From an uncultured Muribaculaceae bacterium (GTDB taxonomy: Bacteria > Bacteroidota > Bacteroidia > Bacteroidales > Muribaculaceae), in the NCBI GenBank assembly GCA_910587425.1, contig CAJUKU010000009.1, positions 1 through 64,000 on the forward strand: DNA of 64,000 nucleotides, given 5' to 3'. The position numbers and the translations under genes were made by a program. Under the pieces are notes generated by a model. That model was not told the DNA's origin. It searched no databases and was given only the letters and a program-made list of their open reading frames with translations. Below are positions 8,897-17,383 of this stretch, piece by piece. Position 1 is the first letter of the stretch; every line of letters begins with the position of its first letter.

Positions 8897-10483
8897 TTAT
8901 TTGTAGCCTTTCTTCGCGCGGACGCGGCGGAGAATGTTCTGCATTTCGAACACTACGGCGGGGTTCTGGAGCGCCACGTTGTCGCGCTCACCCTTGGAGG
9001 CTTTCATATCGTAGAGCTGCGGCAGGGGTGCGTTGCCGGTCTCGATCTTCGGTCCCCATGTGATCATGGGGGAACCATCGTTGGGCTCGATATATTTCCA
9101 GTCCTTGGTGCGTACACCGAGTGTATGGTTTGAGGCAAGCTCAACGACCCAGGGCACATCGGTGGTGTCGGTGCCGAGGAGGTTGCCGAGGCGGTCACGA
9201 CTATCGGGTGCCGCACCCTCGGGGAGACGTGCTCCGATGAGCGAACCGAGCGATGCCATCCAGTCGATATGCGACATGAGGACGTCGGACTCCACGCCAC
9301 CCTTGATGCCCTTGCGCCAACGCACGATCGCGGGCACCATCGTGCCACCCTCGAATGCGCTGTACTTGTTGCCACGGTACGGGCCTGTCGGGCTGTGACC
9401 GTTGAGCAGTTCCTCAGCCTGGTCATCATAGCCGTCGTCGAGCACCGGTCCGTTGTCGGAGGTGAGGATCACGAGGGTATTGTCGGCGATACCGAGTTCA
9501 TCGAGCGTGCGCATGATCTCGCCGACAGACCAGTCGAACTGGGCAATGGCGTCGCCACGCACACCCATGGGGTTCTTGCCGCGGAAGCGTTCGTGAGGGA
9601 AACGGGGCACGTGCACGTCGTTGGTGCAGAAATACATGAAGAAAGGACGGTCGGCATTGCTGCGGATGAAATCGATGGCATGCGATGTTATGGAGTCGGC
9701 GATATTCTCGTCTTTCCAGAGCGCCTTGCCTCCACCTTTCATGTAGCCGATGCGGCCTATGCCGTTGACGATCGACATGTCATGACCGTGCGATGAACGC
9801 TGGTTGTACAGCAGCTCGGGATTATCCTTTCCGGTGGGCTCGCCCTCGAAATTGCGGTAGTAGTTGACATAGATGGGGTTCTCCGGGTCGTAGTTAGCCA
9901 CCTTGCCGTCCTCGATGAACACACAGGGGACGCGGTCGGCTGTAGCCGCCATGATATAATGGTAGTCGAACCCTATGTCGGAGAGGCTCGAGGGAAGCGG
10001 AGCGTTCCAGTCCTGCGTGCCGGTCTTGTCGCCGAGTCCGAGGTGCCATTTGCCGATAGCCGCCGTGCTGTAGCCTGAATTGCGGAACATGTCAGCCATG
10101 GTGTACATCTCCGGTCGGATGATCATGCCGGCATTGCCGGGGGCGACATCGGTTCCGGGACGGCGCCAGGCATACTCGCCGGTGAGGAGCGAATAGCGCG
10201 AGGGTGTGCTCGTAGCGGCAACGGCATGGGTGTTGGTGAACTTTATGCCTTCGCCGGCGAGGCGGTTGACATTGGGCGTGGCGACATTTTTCGCGCCGTA
10301 GCACTCGAGATCGCCGTAGCCGAGATCGTCGGCGAGGATGACGATCACGTTGGGCTGCTCACGGTCGTTGACCTTTTCGGCGAGCTTGTTCTTGGGCGAC
10401 TTAGCCCCGAGCACAGCGGGGAAACAGACCGCAGGTGCGAGCACCGCGGCAGCAGCGAGCCTATGGTTGAAAATAGATTTCAT
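8897..10483 (-). CDS. Serine-type sulfatase, arylsulfatase A-like (S1 family)
   Basis: A 528-residue exported sulfatase that would hydrolyse sulfate esters on glycans. After a signal sequence it shows the metal-binding start IVILADDLGYGD (residues about 47-58) and the catalytic signature STPSR at 92-96. Ser92 is the residue that would be converted to formylglycine. Because the residue is Ser rather than Cys, maturation would need an anaerobic radical-SAM enzyme (anSME), which is not in this window. Further sulfatase features include TSDNGP and GKWHLG. I chose ATG 10483, not the open frame reaching 10597, because a signal peptide begins there and a promoter box lies at 10552-10559. It follows the SusC/SusD pair but is separated from susD by a terminator and has its own promoter. 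Confidence 0.92.
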   Translation of the reverse strand: MKSIFNHRLAAAAVLAPAVCFPAVLGAKSPKNKLAEKVNDREQPNVIVILADDLGYGDLECYGAKNVATPNVNRLAGEGIKFTNTHAVAATSTPSRYSLLTGEYAWRRPGTDVAPGNAGMIIRPEMYTMADMFRNSGYSTAAIGKWHLGLGDKTGTQDWNAPLPSSLSDIGFDYHYIMAATADRVPCVFIEDGKVANYDPENPIYVNYYRNFEGEPTGKDNPELLYNQRSSHGHDMSIVNGIGRIGYMKGGGKALWKDENIADSITSHAIDFIRSNADRPFFMYFCTNDVHVPRFPHERFRGKNPMGVRGDAIAQFDWSVGEIMRTLDELGIADNTLVILTSDNGPVLDDGYDDQAEELLNGHSPTGPYRGNKYSAFEGGTMVPAIVRWRKGIKGGVESDVLMSHIDWMASLGSLIGARLPEGAAPDSRDRLGNLLGTDTTDVPWVVELASNHTLGVRTKDWKYIEPNDGSPMITWGPKIETGNAPLPQLYDMKASKGERDNVALQNPAVVFEMQNILRRVRAKKGYK

Positions 10484-10551
10484 GATACTTCTCTTATCTT
10501 TTCTTTTTTGCTGAAAATTACCGGGAGAACAAGTATATCTCCCACATTTTG

Positions 10552-10559
10552 CAAAGTTA
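10552..10559 (-). promoter_or_regulatory. -7 promoter box of sulfatase
   Basis: TAACTTTG on the minus strand, about 68 bp before the ATG and directly after the terminator of the susD-like gene. Confidence 0.6.
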
Positions 10560-10561
10560 AT

Positions 10562-10610
10562 AAAAAACGGGCACCGGCAATGTGCGAAACCACCCACCGG
10601 TGCCTGTTTT
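10562..10610 (-). terminator. Intrinsic terminator of the susCD unit
   Basis: A 10-bp GC-rich stem (GGCACCGG/CCGGTGCC core) with a 19-nt loop, followed on the minus strand by six T residues. It starts 13 nt past the SusD-like stop codon. T-rich on both sides, so it may work in both directions. Confidence 0.75.
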
Positions 10611-10622
10611 CATATCGTCCGA

Positions 10623-12263
10623 TCAGTTTTCGCGCAGATTGGGGTTGATATTCTGCTCCGACAGCGGAATAGGCCACTGGTAATCCTGCGGATTGCGGAA
10701 ATCGCGGCGTCCGACGTACCAACGGCAGTTGCCGGTAGGATCGACCACCATAGTCGATGACTCGTAAAGCTCCGAATCAGGATAGGGTGCGCCCCAGATC
10801 TCGCCGACAAGCACCTCATGAGCTGTGTGCCAGCGGAGAAGATCCCAGTAATGTATGCCCTCGTAGACGAGCTCGACGCGGCGCTCATGGCGGAGTGCGG
10901 CACGCATCTGCTCGACCGATCCTACGGTTACGGCAGGCATACGGACATCAGCACGTGCGCGGACTGCATTCACAGTCTGGTCGAGCAGGCTCTGTGTGAC
11001 AGGCTGTCCGCCCTCGAGCATGCACTCGAAGTAGCTGAGCAGCACTTCTGCATAACGGATGATGGGGACAACCACGCTGTAGCTGTTGATATCGTTGATC
11101 GCGGCATCATCGTAGAACTTGCGCCACATGAATCCGGTCTTGGAAGCCTCGGAGGAGTAGTCGATGCGCTCCTTGAGCGATGCGGAGTAGTCGGGGCTCA
11201 TGCGGTACTCGGTGCCTTTGAACATCGCGCCGTTGTAGTAGATCGTGTAGTCGAGACGCGGGTCGCGGTTCTCGCCGAGATTATGGGGATTGTAGCGGGG
11301 ATCGTCGTAGCTGAAGGGGGTACCGTCGGTAAACTCATACTCCTCGAATATGCCAGCGGAGGGGTTGGAGAGGCTCCATCCGCCATCCTTAGCGGAGAGG
11401 CACTGCTGAGGGTGACCCCAGCCGAAGAAATTCTCAAGATACTCGATATAGAATATGTTCTCACGGTTTGACGAGCCTGTGCCTGAGAGGAACAGTTCGG
11501 AGTATGAGCTGTGGATGGAGTTGTCGCCCATGTCGATGATCTCCTTGTAGACCTCGGCACCGTTAGCCCAGTCGTTCATGAGCATGTAGGTGCGTCCGGC
11601 GAATGCGAGTGCCGCCTGGCGGCAAGCGCGTCCGGTCTCGGCACCGGTGATCTCCGAGAAGCGGGGCAGATCAGCGGCAGCCTCGCGGAACTCCTTGGCA
11701 CACCACTCGAGAATCTGCGCCTGGGGGGTCTTGGTGACATTGTTTGCTTCCTCACCGGTGAGCGGCTCGGTGACGAGGGGCACATCCTTGAAATAGCTTG
11801 CGAGGTAGTGGTACTGTGTGGCACGGAGGAAACGAGCCTCAGCCGTGAGGCGCAGTTTCTCGGGTCCGTCAGCCATATTGGGTATCCCTTCGAGGAACCG
11901 GTTGCAGCGCCCGATGCGGCTGTATGCCGAGCTCCAGTAGTTTGCAAGCTGGGCATTGTTGTTCTGGAGCTTTCCGCTTGAGAAGATGAAGAGCGGGCTG
12001 CTCTCGCCGCGGCGGTCGAAAGCGTTGTCGGTCATGTGGTCCATGAACTGAAGTCCCTGGTAGGACCAGAAATCGCTCACGTTGTATTCGAGACCGTTTG
12101 TGATCGATCCGCGGTAGATCGCTGTCAGTGCGAGTGTGGCATTCTTGGAATTGTCCCAGAAATTCTCCGACGACAGGCTTGTGAGCGGCGTGCGCTCGAG
12201 ATTGCAGGACTGCATCCCTGCCACAAGAGCGATACCGAGTGATATTTTATATAATGATTTCAT
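10623..12263 (-). CDS. SusD/RagB-family outer-membrane glycan-binding lipoprotein
   Basis: 546 residues. The N-terminus has a lipoprotein signal with lipobox-like MQSC near residue 18-21, followed by the SusD-family opening (ERTPLTSLSSENFW). The middle is TPR-like helical (LRATQYHYLASYF, then TEARFLRA), and the C-terminus has the family motif HERRVELVYEGIHYWDLLRW. SusD proteins cap the SusC channel and bind the oligosaccharide. The gene starts 14 bp after the SusC stop, so the two are one transcription unit. The substrate is not evident, but the adjacent sulfatases suggest a sulfated host or mucin-type glycan. Confidence 0.95.
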   Translation of the reverse strand: MKSLYKISLGIALVAGMQSCNLERTPLTSLSSENFWDNSKNATLALTAIYRGSITNGLEYNVSDFWSYQGLQFMDHMTDNAFDRRGESSPLFIFSSGKLQNNNAQLANYWSSAYSRIGRCNRFLEGIPNMADGPEKLRLTAEARFLRATQYHYLASYFKDVPLVTEPLTGEEANNVTKTPQAQILEWCAKEFREAAADLPRFSEITGAETGRACRQAALAFAGRTYMLMNDWANGAEVYKEIIDMGDNSIHSSYSELFLSGTGSSNRENIFYIEYLENFFGWGHPQQCLSAKDGGWSLSNPSAGIFEEYEFTDGTPFSYDDPRYNPHNLGENRDPRLDYTIYYNGAMFKGTEYRMSPDYSASLKERIDYSSEASKTGFMWRKFYDDAAINDINSYSVVVPIIRYAEVLLSYFECMLEGGQPVTQSLLDQTVNAVRARADVRMPAVTVGSVEQMRAALRHERRVELVYEGIHYWDLLRWHTAHEVLVGEIWGAPYPDSELYESSTMVVDPTGNCRWYVGRRDFRNPQDYQWPIPLSEQNINPNLREN

Positions 12264-12277
12264 TTCGATAGTGATGC

Positions 12278-15200
12278 TTAGATGTTGACAGTGAGACCGA
12301 ATGTGTAGGAGCGCATCGTGGGATAGTATGATCCGCCGTTGCTGCGCTTCTCAGGATCCCATCCTTCGGGATAGCCGTTGAAGCTGAAGGGATTGTCGAG
12401 CGTGATGTATGCGCGCACGCTGTTGATCTTGAGCGGGCTGAGCACCTTGGTGGGGATAGTGTAGCCGAGCTGTATGTTGCGCACCTTGACGAACCATGCG
12501 TCGCGCACCCAGAAGTCGGAAGTGAGGGTGTTGCGGCTTCCGGCGTTTGAGAGTGACTCAAGGCGGGGATACTCGGGATAGCGGTTGTTCTGCTGCACGT
12601 TCCAGCAACCCTCCATCTGCCAACGCTGAATGTTGCCTTCCTGCCAGAATGCGAATCCGGCGTATGTGGAGAGCATTCCGCTTACTTTGGAGACACCCTG
12701 GAGGAGGAAGCTGAAGTCAAATCCTTTCCAGTCGAGTCCGGCACTGATGCCGTAGTTGTATTTGGGTATCTGCGATCCGAGGAATGTGCGGTCGGTAGTG
12801 GTGACTTTTCCGTCGCCGTCGAGATCGACATAGCGGATATCGCCTGCGCCTGATCCTTTTGCGATAGCGCTCTGGTCAACCCAGTCGTCGACCTCCTCGT
12901 CGGTGAGGAACACACCGTCGGTCACGTAGCCGTAGATCATCTGCATGGGGTAGCCGATGAAGAGGTTGGAGCCGTTGCCGACCATGCCGTTGGGCTGTGT
13001 GACATTGCCCATGCCGAGAGTCTTCACCTTGTTGTGGATTATGGAGAAATTGGCATTGACGAAGTAGTTGACGTTGCCGATGCGGTTGCGGTGACCGAGC
13101 TCGAACTCCCATCCGCGGTTTGCCACCTTACCGGTGTTGACCTGCGAAACGGCGAGGCCGAATATGCTCGAGAAGCTTGCCGAGGGCTGATAGAGGATAT
13201 CTTTTGTGAGACGGTCGAAGTAGCTGGCATTGAAAGTGATGCGGTTGTTGAGGAAACCGGTCTCGATACCGAAATCAAATGTGCGAGTCTTCTCCCAGCG
13301 GAGGTTGGGGTCGACATAGGTGGTGATTGCGGCACCCTGTGTGTAGACACCTCCGAACACGTAGTTGGATCCGAGGGCATATACGCTCTGGTAGGGGTAG
13401 TTGCCGATGTTGTTGTTACCGAGGATACCGTAGGAAGCCTTGAGCTTGAGGTTGTTGACGAAGCGGAGGCTCTCGGTCTCTTTCCAGAAGTTCTCGTTGG
13501 CGATGCGCCAGCCGGCACCGACGGAGGGGAAGAAGCCGTATTTGCTGTCGGTGGGGAAGCGTGATGATCCGTCGTAGCGGAAAGTGCCTTCGAGCAGGTA
13601 GCGCTCATCGAAGTTGTAGTTCAGACGACCGATGACCGACTGCACAGCCCAGTCGTAACCGCCGCCGCTGTTGGTCTGTCCGTCGACACCTCCTGCGGAG
13701 AGGTAGGGAACGTCGTCGGAGGGGAAGTTGTTGCGATATGCCCCGATGGTGCGCTGACCTTCGTCCTCCCATGTGTAGCCGACGAGAGCGCCGATATGGT
13801 TCTTGCCGAAGTCGACATTATAGTCGAGGAGCGCCTGGAATGTCTTGTAGGTGGTGCGGTACCAGCTCTCGTTGAGCGATGAGGGACCGGTGCCGCGACC
13901 GTCGGTCAGCGTCATGTCGGAACGGTAGTTGCGTACGTGCTGGAATGTATAGTTGTATCCGCCGATGACCTTAGCCTTGAGTCCGGGGATGAGCTCATAC
14001 TCGAAGTTGATCTGAGCCTTGTAGCGGTCGATGGCATCGGTGTAGAACGAAGCGCAGTCGAGCCATGAGACAGGTGTGCCCTGCAGTTTGGGTCCGAGAC
14101 CTACGGAGCCGTCCTGCATGTAAGTAGCCCAAAGTCCGGGGTAACGTAGCGCGTTGGATACGAATGCACCGTTGCCGCCCGAGTCGAGAGCACCGGGTGT
14201 GGAGGGCTCGTGGCGGTCGCCGAACGTACCGTTGAGGATGACGTTCATCTTGAAGTTCTTGGCGAGGAGCGCCGAGAGGTTGAGGCGTCCGTTGAAACGG
14301 TCGTAGTTGCTGTTCTTGAAGAAACCGTTGGTGCGCATATATGCAGCGGTGAGCTGATAGTTGATGCGCGATGTGCCGCCGCTGATGCTAAGCTCGTGCT
14401 TAGTCTGCACGGGGTGTGATCCGAGAAGATCCTCGAGATACATCTCGTCGGCATAATTGTCGGGGTCGGATCCGTCGCGGAACTTCTGTATCATCTCGGG
14501 GGTGTAGCTTTCGGTGCCGAGAGCCATGTTGTAGTATTCGGCATACTCGTAGGAGTGAGCGAGCTTGGGGAGATCGACAGCGGAGCTCCAGCCCACGGTG
14601 CCGTTGTAGGTGACACGTGTCTTGCCCTCGCGTCCGTTTTTCGTGGTGATGAGGATGACACCGTTGGCGGCACGCGATCCGTAGATGGCTGCCGATGCGG
14701 CATCCTTGAGCACAGAGATGCTCTCAACCTCGGCGGGTGTGAGGTCGTTCATGTTGCCGGGGAGTCCGTCGACAAGGATCAGCGGGGAGGGGTCAGCACC
14801 GAATGAGCCGACACCGCGCACACGTATGGTGGGCTGGTCGGAGCCGGGGCTTCCTGATCCCTGTGTGATGGTTACGCCGGAGAGGTAGCCGTTGATCATG
14901 TTGGAGAGGCTTCCTCCGGTGCGTCCTTCGAGCTGCTTGCTGTCGACAGTGGCGATAGAGCCAACGACATTCACCTTTTTCTGTGTGCCGTAGCCCACGA
15001 CAACCACCTCATCGAGCAGGTTGCTGTCTTCGGCGAGACGGATATCGAGCGGCGCGCCGTCGTTGCTCACCACCTGCGGTGCGAAACCGATGAAGCTCAC
15101 CTCGATGTCGGCATTTTCGGGAGCCTCGAGCTGGAATTTTCCGTCGGCATCGGTTATCGCGACAATATTGGAGCCTTTCACACGTACAGTGGCTCCGATT

Positions 15201-15589
15201 ACGGGCTCGCCCTGGTCGTCGGTCACCGTACCGGTGGTGCGCACCATCGCTCCGGGCTCAGTTGCGGTTTTCTTTTCCTTCTGAGAGATGACAATAGTGT
15301 TGTCGGAGAGGATGCGGTACTGAAGCCCGCTGTTTTTCAGCGCGGCGTCGAGCACTTTGTCGACAGGCTGGGAAGCGAGGTCGATCGTCACATCCTTGGT
15401 ATCAGCCACCGCCCCATTGTCGTATGAGAAATGGTAAGTGGTCTGCTTCTCAATCTGCTTGAAAAGCTGGCGAAGCGTGGCATTCTCCACATTCACCGTA
15501 ACTCTCTGGGGTTCCGCAGCAATAGTCGGCGGGACACACCATAGGACACTCAGCAGGAGCATGAGCCCTATTTTGAAAGATCTTGACAT
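12278..15589 (-). CDS. SusC/RagA-family TonB-dependent transporter with STN signalling domain
   Basis: 1103 residues. The order is signal peptide, an STN domain (about 30-85, NATLRQLFKQIEKQTTYHF), a carboxypeptidase-regulatory-like domain (about 115-185), a TonB-box-like region (DEVVVVGYGTQKK near 193-205), a plug domain and a large beta-barrel. It imports oligosaccharides across the outer membrane using TonB. The STN domain normally contacts a FecR-type anti-sigma factor in the periplasm, and genes for just such a pair lie immediately upstream, so this transporter probably also signals substrate binding. The roughly 150-bp gap upstream contains no gene and presumably the ECF-sigma promoter. 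Confidence 0.95.
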   Translation of the reverse strand: MSRSFKIGLMLLLSVLWCVPPTIAAEPQRVTVNVENATLRQLFKQIEKQTTYHFSYDNGAVADTKDVTIDLASQPVDKVLDAALKNSGLQYRILSDNTIVISQKEKKTATEPGAMVRTTGTVTDDQGEPVIGATVRVKGSNIVAITDADGKFQLEAPENADIEVSFIGFAPQVVSNDGAPLDIRLAEDSNLLDEVVVVGYGTQKKVNVVGSIATVDSKQLEGRTGGSLSNMINGYLSGVTITQGSGSPGSDQPTIRVRGVGSFGADPSPLILVDGLPGNMNDLTPAEVESISVLKDAASAAIYGSRAANGVILITTKNGREGKTRVTYNGTVGWSSAVDLPKLAHSYEYAEYYNMALGTESYTPEMIQKFRDGSDPDNYADEMYLEDLLGSHPVQTKHELSISGGTSRINYQLTAAYMRTNGFFKNSNYDRFNGRLNLSALLAKNFKMNVILNGTFGDRHEPSTPGALDSGGNGAFVSNALRYPGLWATYMQDGSVGLGPKLQGTPVSWLDCASFYTDAIDRYKAQINFEYELIPGLKAKVIGGYNYTFQHVRNYRSDMTLTDGRGTGPSSLNESWYRTTYKTFQALLDYNVDFGKNHIGALVGYTWEDEGQRTIGAYRNNFPSDDVPYLSAGGVDGQTNSGGGYDWAVQSVIGRLNYNFDERYLLEGTFRYDGSSRFPTDSKYGFFPSVGAGWRIANENFWKETESLRFVNNLKLKASYGILGNNNIGNYPYQSVYALGSNYVFGGVYTQGAAITTYVDPNLRWEKTRTFDFGIETGFLNNRITFNASYFDRLTKDILYQPSASFSSIFGLAVSQVNTGKVANRGWEFELGHRNRIGNVNYFVNANFSIIHNKVKTLGMGNVTQPNGMVGNGSNLFIGYPMQMIYGYVTDGVFLTDEEVDDWVDQSAIAKGSGAGDIRYVDLDGDGKVTTTDRTFLGSQIPKYNYGISAGLDWKGFDFSFLLQGVSKVSGMLSTYAGFAFWQEGNIQRWQMEGCWNVQQNNRYPEYPRLESLSNAGSRNTLTSDFWVRDAWFVKVRNIQLGYTIPTKVLSPLKINSVRAYITLDNPFSFNGYPEGWDPEKRSNGGSYYPTMRSYTFGLTVNI

Positions 15590-15738
15590 TATAAATGCGA
15601 TTAAATTGATGATTGGTTCATCAAGTCAATCGTAAAGATGCCGCGGTTGTCCCCCGAAATTTTTATGTTTTATAACATATTTTACGTTATCTACACCGTA
15701 TTTTACTGGGAGTCAGCGGGCAACGACGTGAAAAAAAT

Positions 15739-16758
15739 TCACTTCTGGCTGACAGGGCGCAGGGTGATGCCTCCGGGTGTCTCGAAAGCCTTCAGGTGAT
15801 AAACGCCTGTGATAATGGCGATTGCCTCCTCGCGGTCGTTGGCGGGGATGTAGCCTGTGAAGCGGCGTAGGCGGACGTCGGTATCGACGGTGATCGCCAC
15901 ACCATAGACCTCGCTAAGTTTGGCGAGAACTTCGGAGAGCGGAGTGTCGGAAAAGGCGATGTCGCCCCGCATCAGCGCTGCGGCATCGTTGCCGCTCTCC
16001 ATGCTGCGCACTTCGAATCGCCCTGTGGTGCGGTTGAGTATGGCGAGCTCCTGCGGGCGCACGGTGACCGTCTCGCCCGAGGCGGTAGACTCCATCTGCA
16101 CGGATCCCTCCTCGAGATAGAGCATAGCCGATTCAGCCTCTCGGCGCGACACCATGGAGAAGCGTGTGCCGAGCACCCGCACTACGAGTCCGGGTGAGTT
16201 GACGACGAACGGACAACCGGGATCGTGGGTGACGGCAAGCCGCAATTCGCCGTCGGCATCGATCACACGGTGCCTGTCGGTGAAGTCTTTGATATAGTAG
16301 CTGAGCTGCGAGGCTGAGCCAATAGCCGCTTCGGTGCCGTCGGGGAGGCGGACGGCGACTTTCTCGCCTACGGATGTGCTGATCTCTGTTGCCGATGCAA
16401 GCACGCGGTCGTACCGGGAGTATTCATCGAGTCGCAGATAGAGCCATGCGACCGCTACGGCGATGAGCGGCAAAGCGATGGCGGCAGCGACGGCAAGGAT
16501 CCTGCTCCGGCGGCGGCGCCTGCAGGAGAGTATTGCCTGGCGGGTAGCCTCGAGGGTGATACGGTCGACGGTGGTCTGTGAGATCTCAACGGCGTCGGTA
16601 CCTGCGGCATCGCTAAAAATCAGCTCTATCTCCGCGTCGCTCATCGCTGATACCGCACGGCGCAACTCGCGCAGCTCCCCGCCGGTGAGGGAGTTGGTGC
16701 GGAACTTGTCGACAAGCAGCTTGACTTGGGTAAGTGTCAGTGTTGAATCTTTTGGCAT
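15739..16758 (-). CDS. FecR-family anti-sigma factor
   Basis: 339 residues: a cytoplasmic N-terminal region of about 100 residues, one membrane segment at about 105-127 (VAAAIALPLIAVAVAWLYL), then a periplasmic FecR domain and a C-terminal STN-like or DUF4974-type region (PLSEVLAKLSEVYGV). It should hold the ECF sigma factor inactive until the STN domain of the SusC transporter signals. It lies 16 bp downstream of the sigma gene and 149 bp before susC. Confidence 0.92.
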   Translation of the reverse strand: MPKDSTLTLTQVKLLVDKFRTNSLTGGELRELRRAVSAMSDAEIELIFSDAAGTDAVEISQTTVDRITLEATRQAILSCRRRRRSRILAVAAAIALPLIAVAVAWLYLRLDEYSRYDRVLASATEISTSVGEKVAVRLPDGTEAAIGSASQLSYYIKDFTDRHRVIDADGELRLAVTHDPGCPFVVNSPGLVVRVLGTRFSMVSRREAESAMLYLEEGSVQMESTASGETVTVRPQELAILNRTTGRFEVRSMESGNDAAALMRGDIAFSDTPLSEVLAKLSEVYGVAITVDTDVRLRRFTGYIPANDREEAIAIITGVYHLKAFETPGGITLRPVSQK

Positions 16759-16774
16759 GAGTAATGTAAATAGG

Positions 16775-17356
16775 TCAGGTCATGGCGAAGGCAATGCATA
16801 CCGTCGTGAGGACGGCGATGCGGTCCATCTGTGACCGCAGTTGTTTCAGCGCGAGCGAGAGCCGGTTTCGCACCGTCTTCTCGCTTATGCCTAAGCGGGA
16901 TGCTATCTCCTGATTGGTGAAATGATGAAAACGTGACAATTCGACGACGCGGCGCTGCGGTGCGGGGAGTTTCCGCACGAGTCCTTCGAGCTGCGCCATG
17001 TATTCCTCGTACTCGAGGTGGTCGACCGCCTCCTCGGCGATGTCGCCGTGGGAATCGACATAATCCTCATATATGGGTGAATTGAGCGTCTCGCGCACCA
17101 TATCGACGCAACGGCGGCGCGCGATGGCGAGAATCAGCGGCTCAAGTGCCCCGGCGGGATCGATCTGGGTGCGGTAGTTCCAGAGCCCCATAAAGATATC
17201 CTGCACAAGCTCCTCGACGTCGCATTCCGAGCGTGTGTAACGCCGGCAATATGCGTAGAGGCGGCGGGTGTAGCGGCGGCATATCTCGGCGAACCCCGAA
17301 GTGGAGCCACGCACGAGTTCATGCAGAAGTTCACTCTCTGTATATTCGGTAAACAT
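16775..17356 (-). CDS. ECF-type RNA polymerase sigma factor (Sus locus)
   Basis: 193 residues with sigma region 2 (CDVEELVQDIFMGLWNYR, about 65-85) and region 4 helix-turn-helix (LPAPQRRVVELSRF, then NQEIASRLGISEKTVRNRLS, about 130-180). It should direct transcription of the downstream susCD genes. The C-terminus has an unusual short hydrophobic extension (VLTTVCIAFAM), seen in a number of Bacteroidales ECF factors. Only 27 bp separate it from the mutS stop codon. Confidence 0.93.
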   Translation of the reverse strand: MFTEYTESELLHELVRGSTSGFAEICRRYTRRLYAYCRRYTRSECDVEELVQDIFMGLWNYRTQIDPAGALEPLILAIARRRCVDMVRETLNSPIYEDYVDSHGDIAEEAVDHLEYEEYMAQLEGLVRKLPAPQRRVVELSRFHHFTNQEIASRLGISEKTVRNRLSLALKQLRSQMDRIAVLTTVCIAFAMT

Positions 17357-17383
17357 CGCTGTATACTGTATATATGAGTCAGG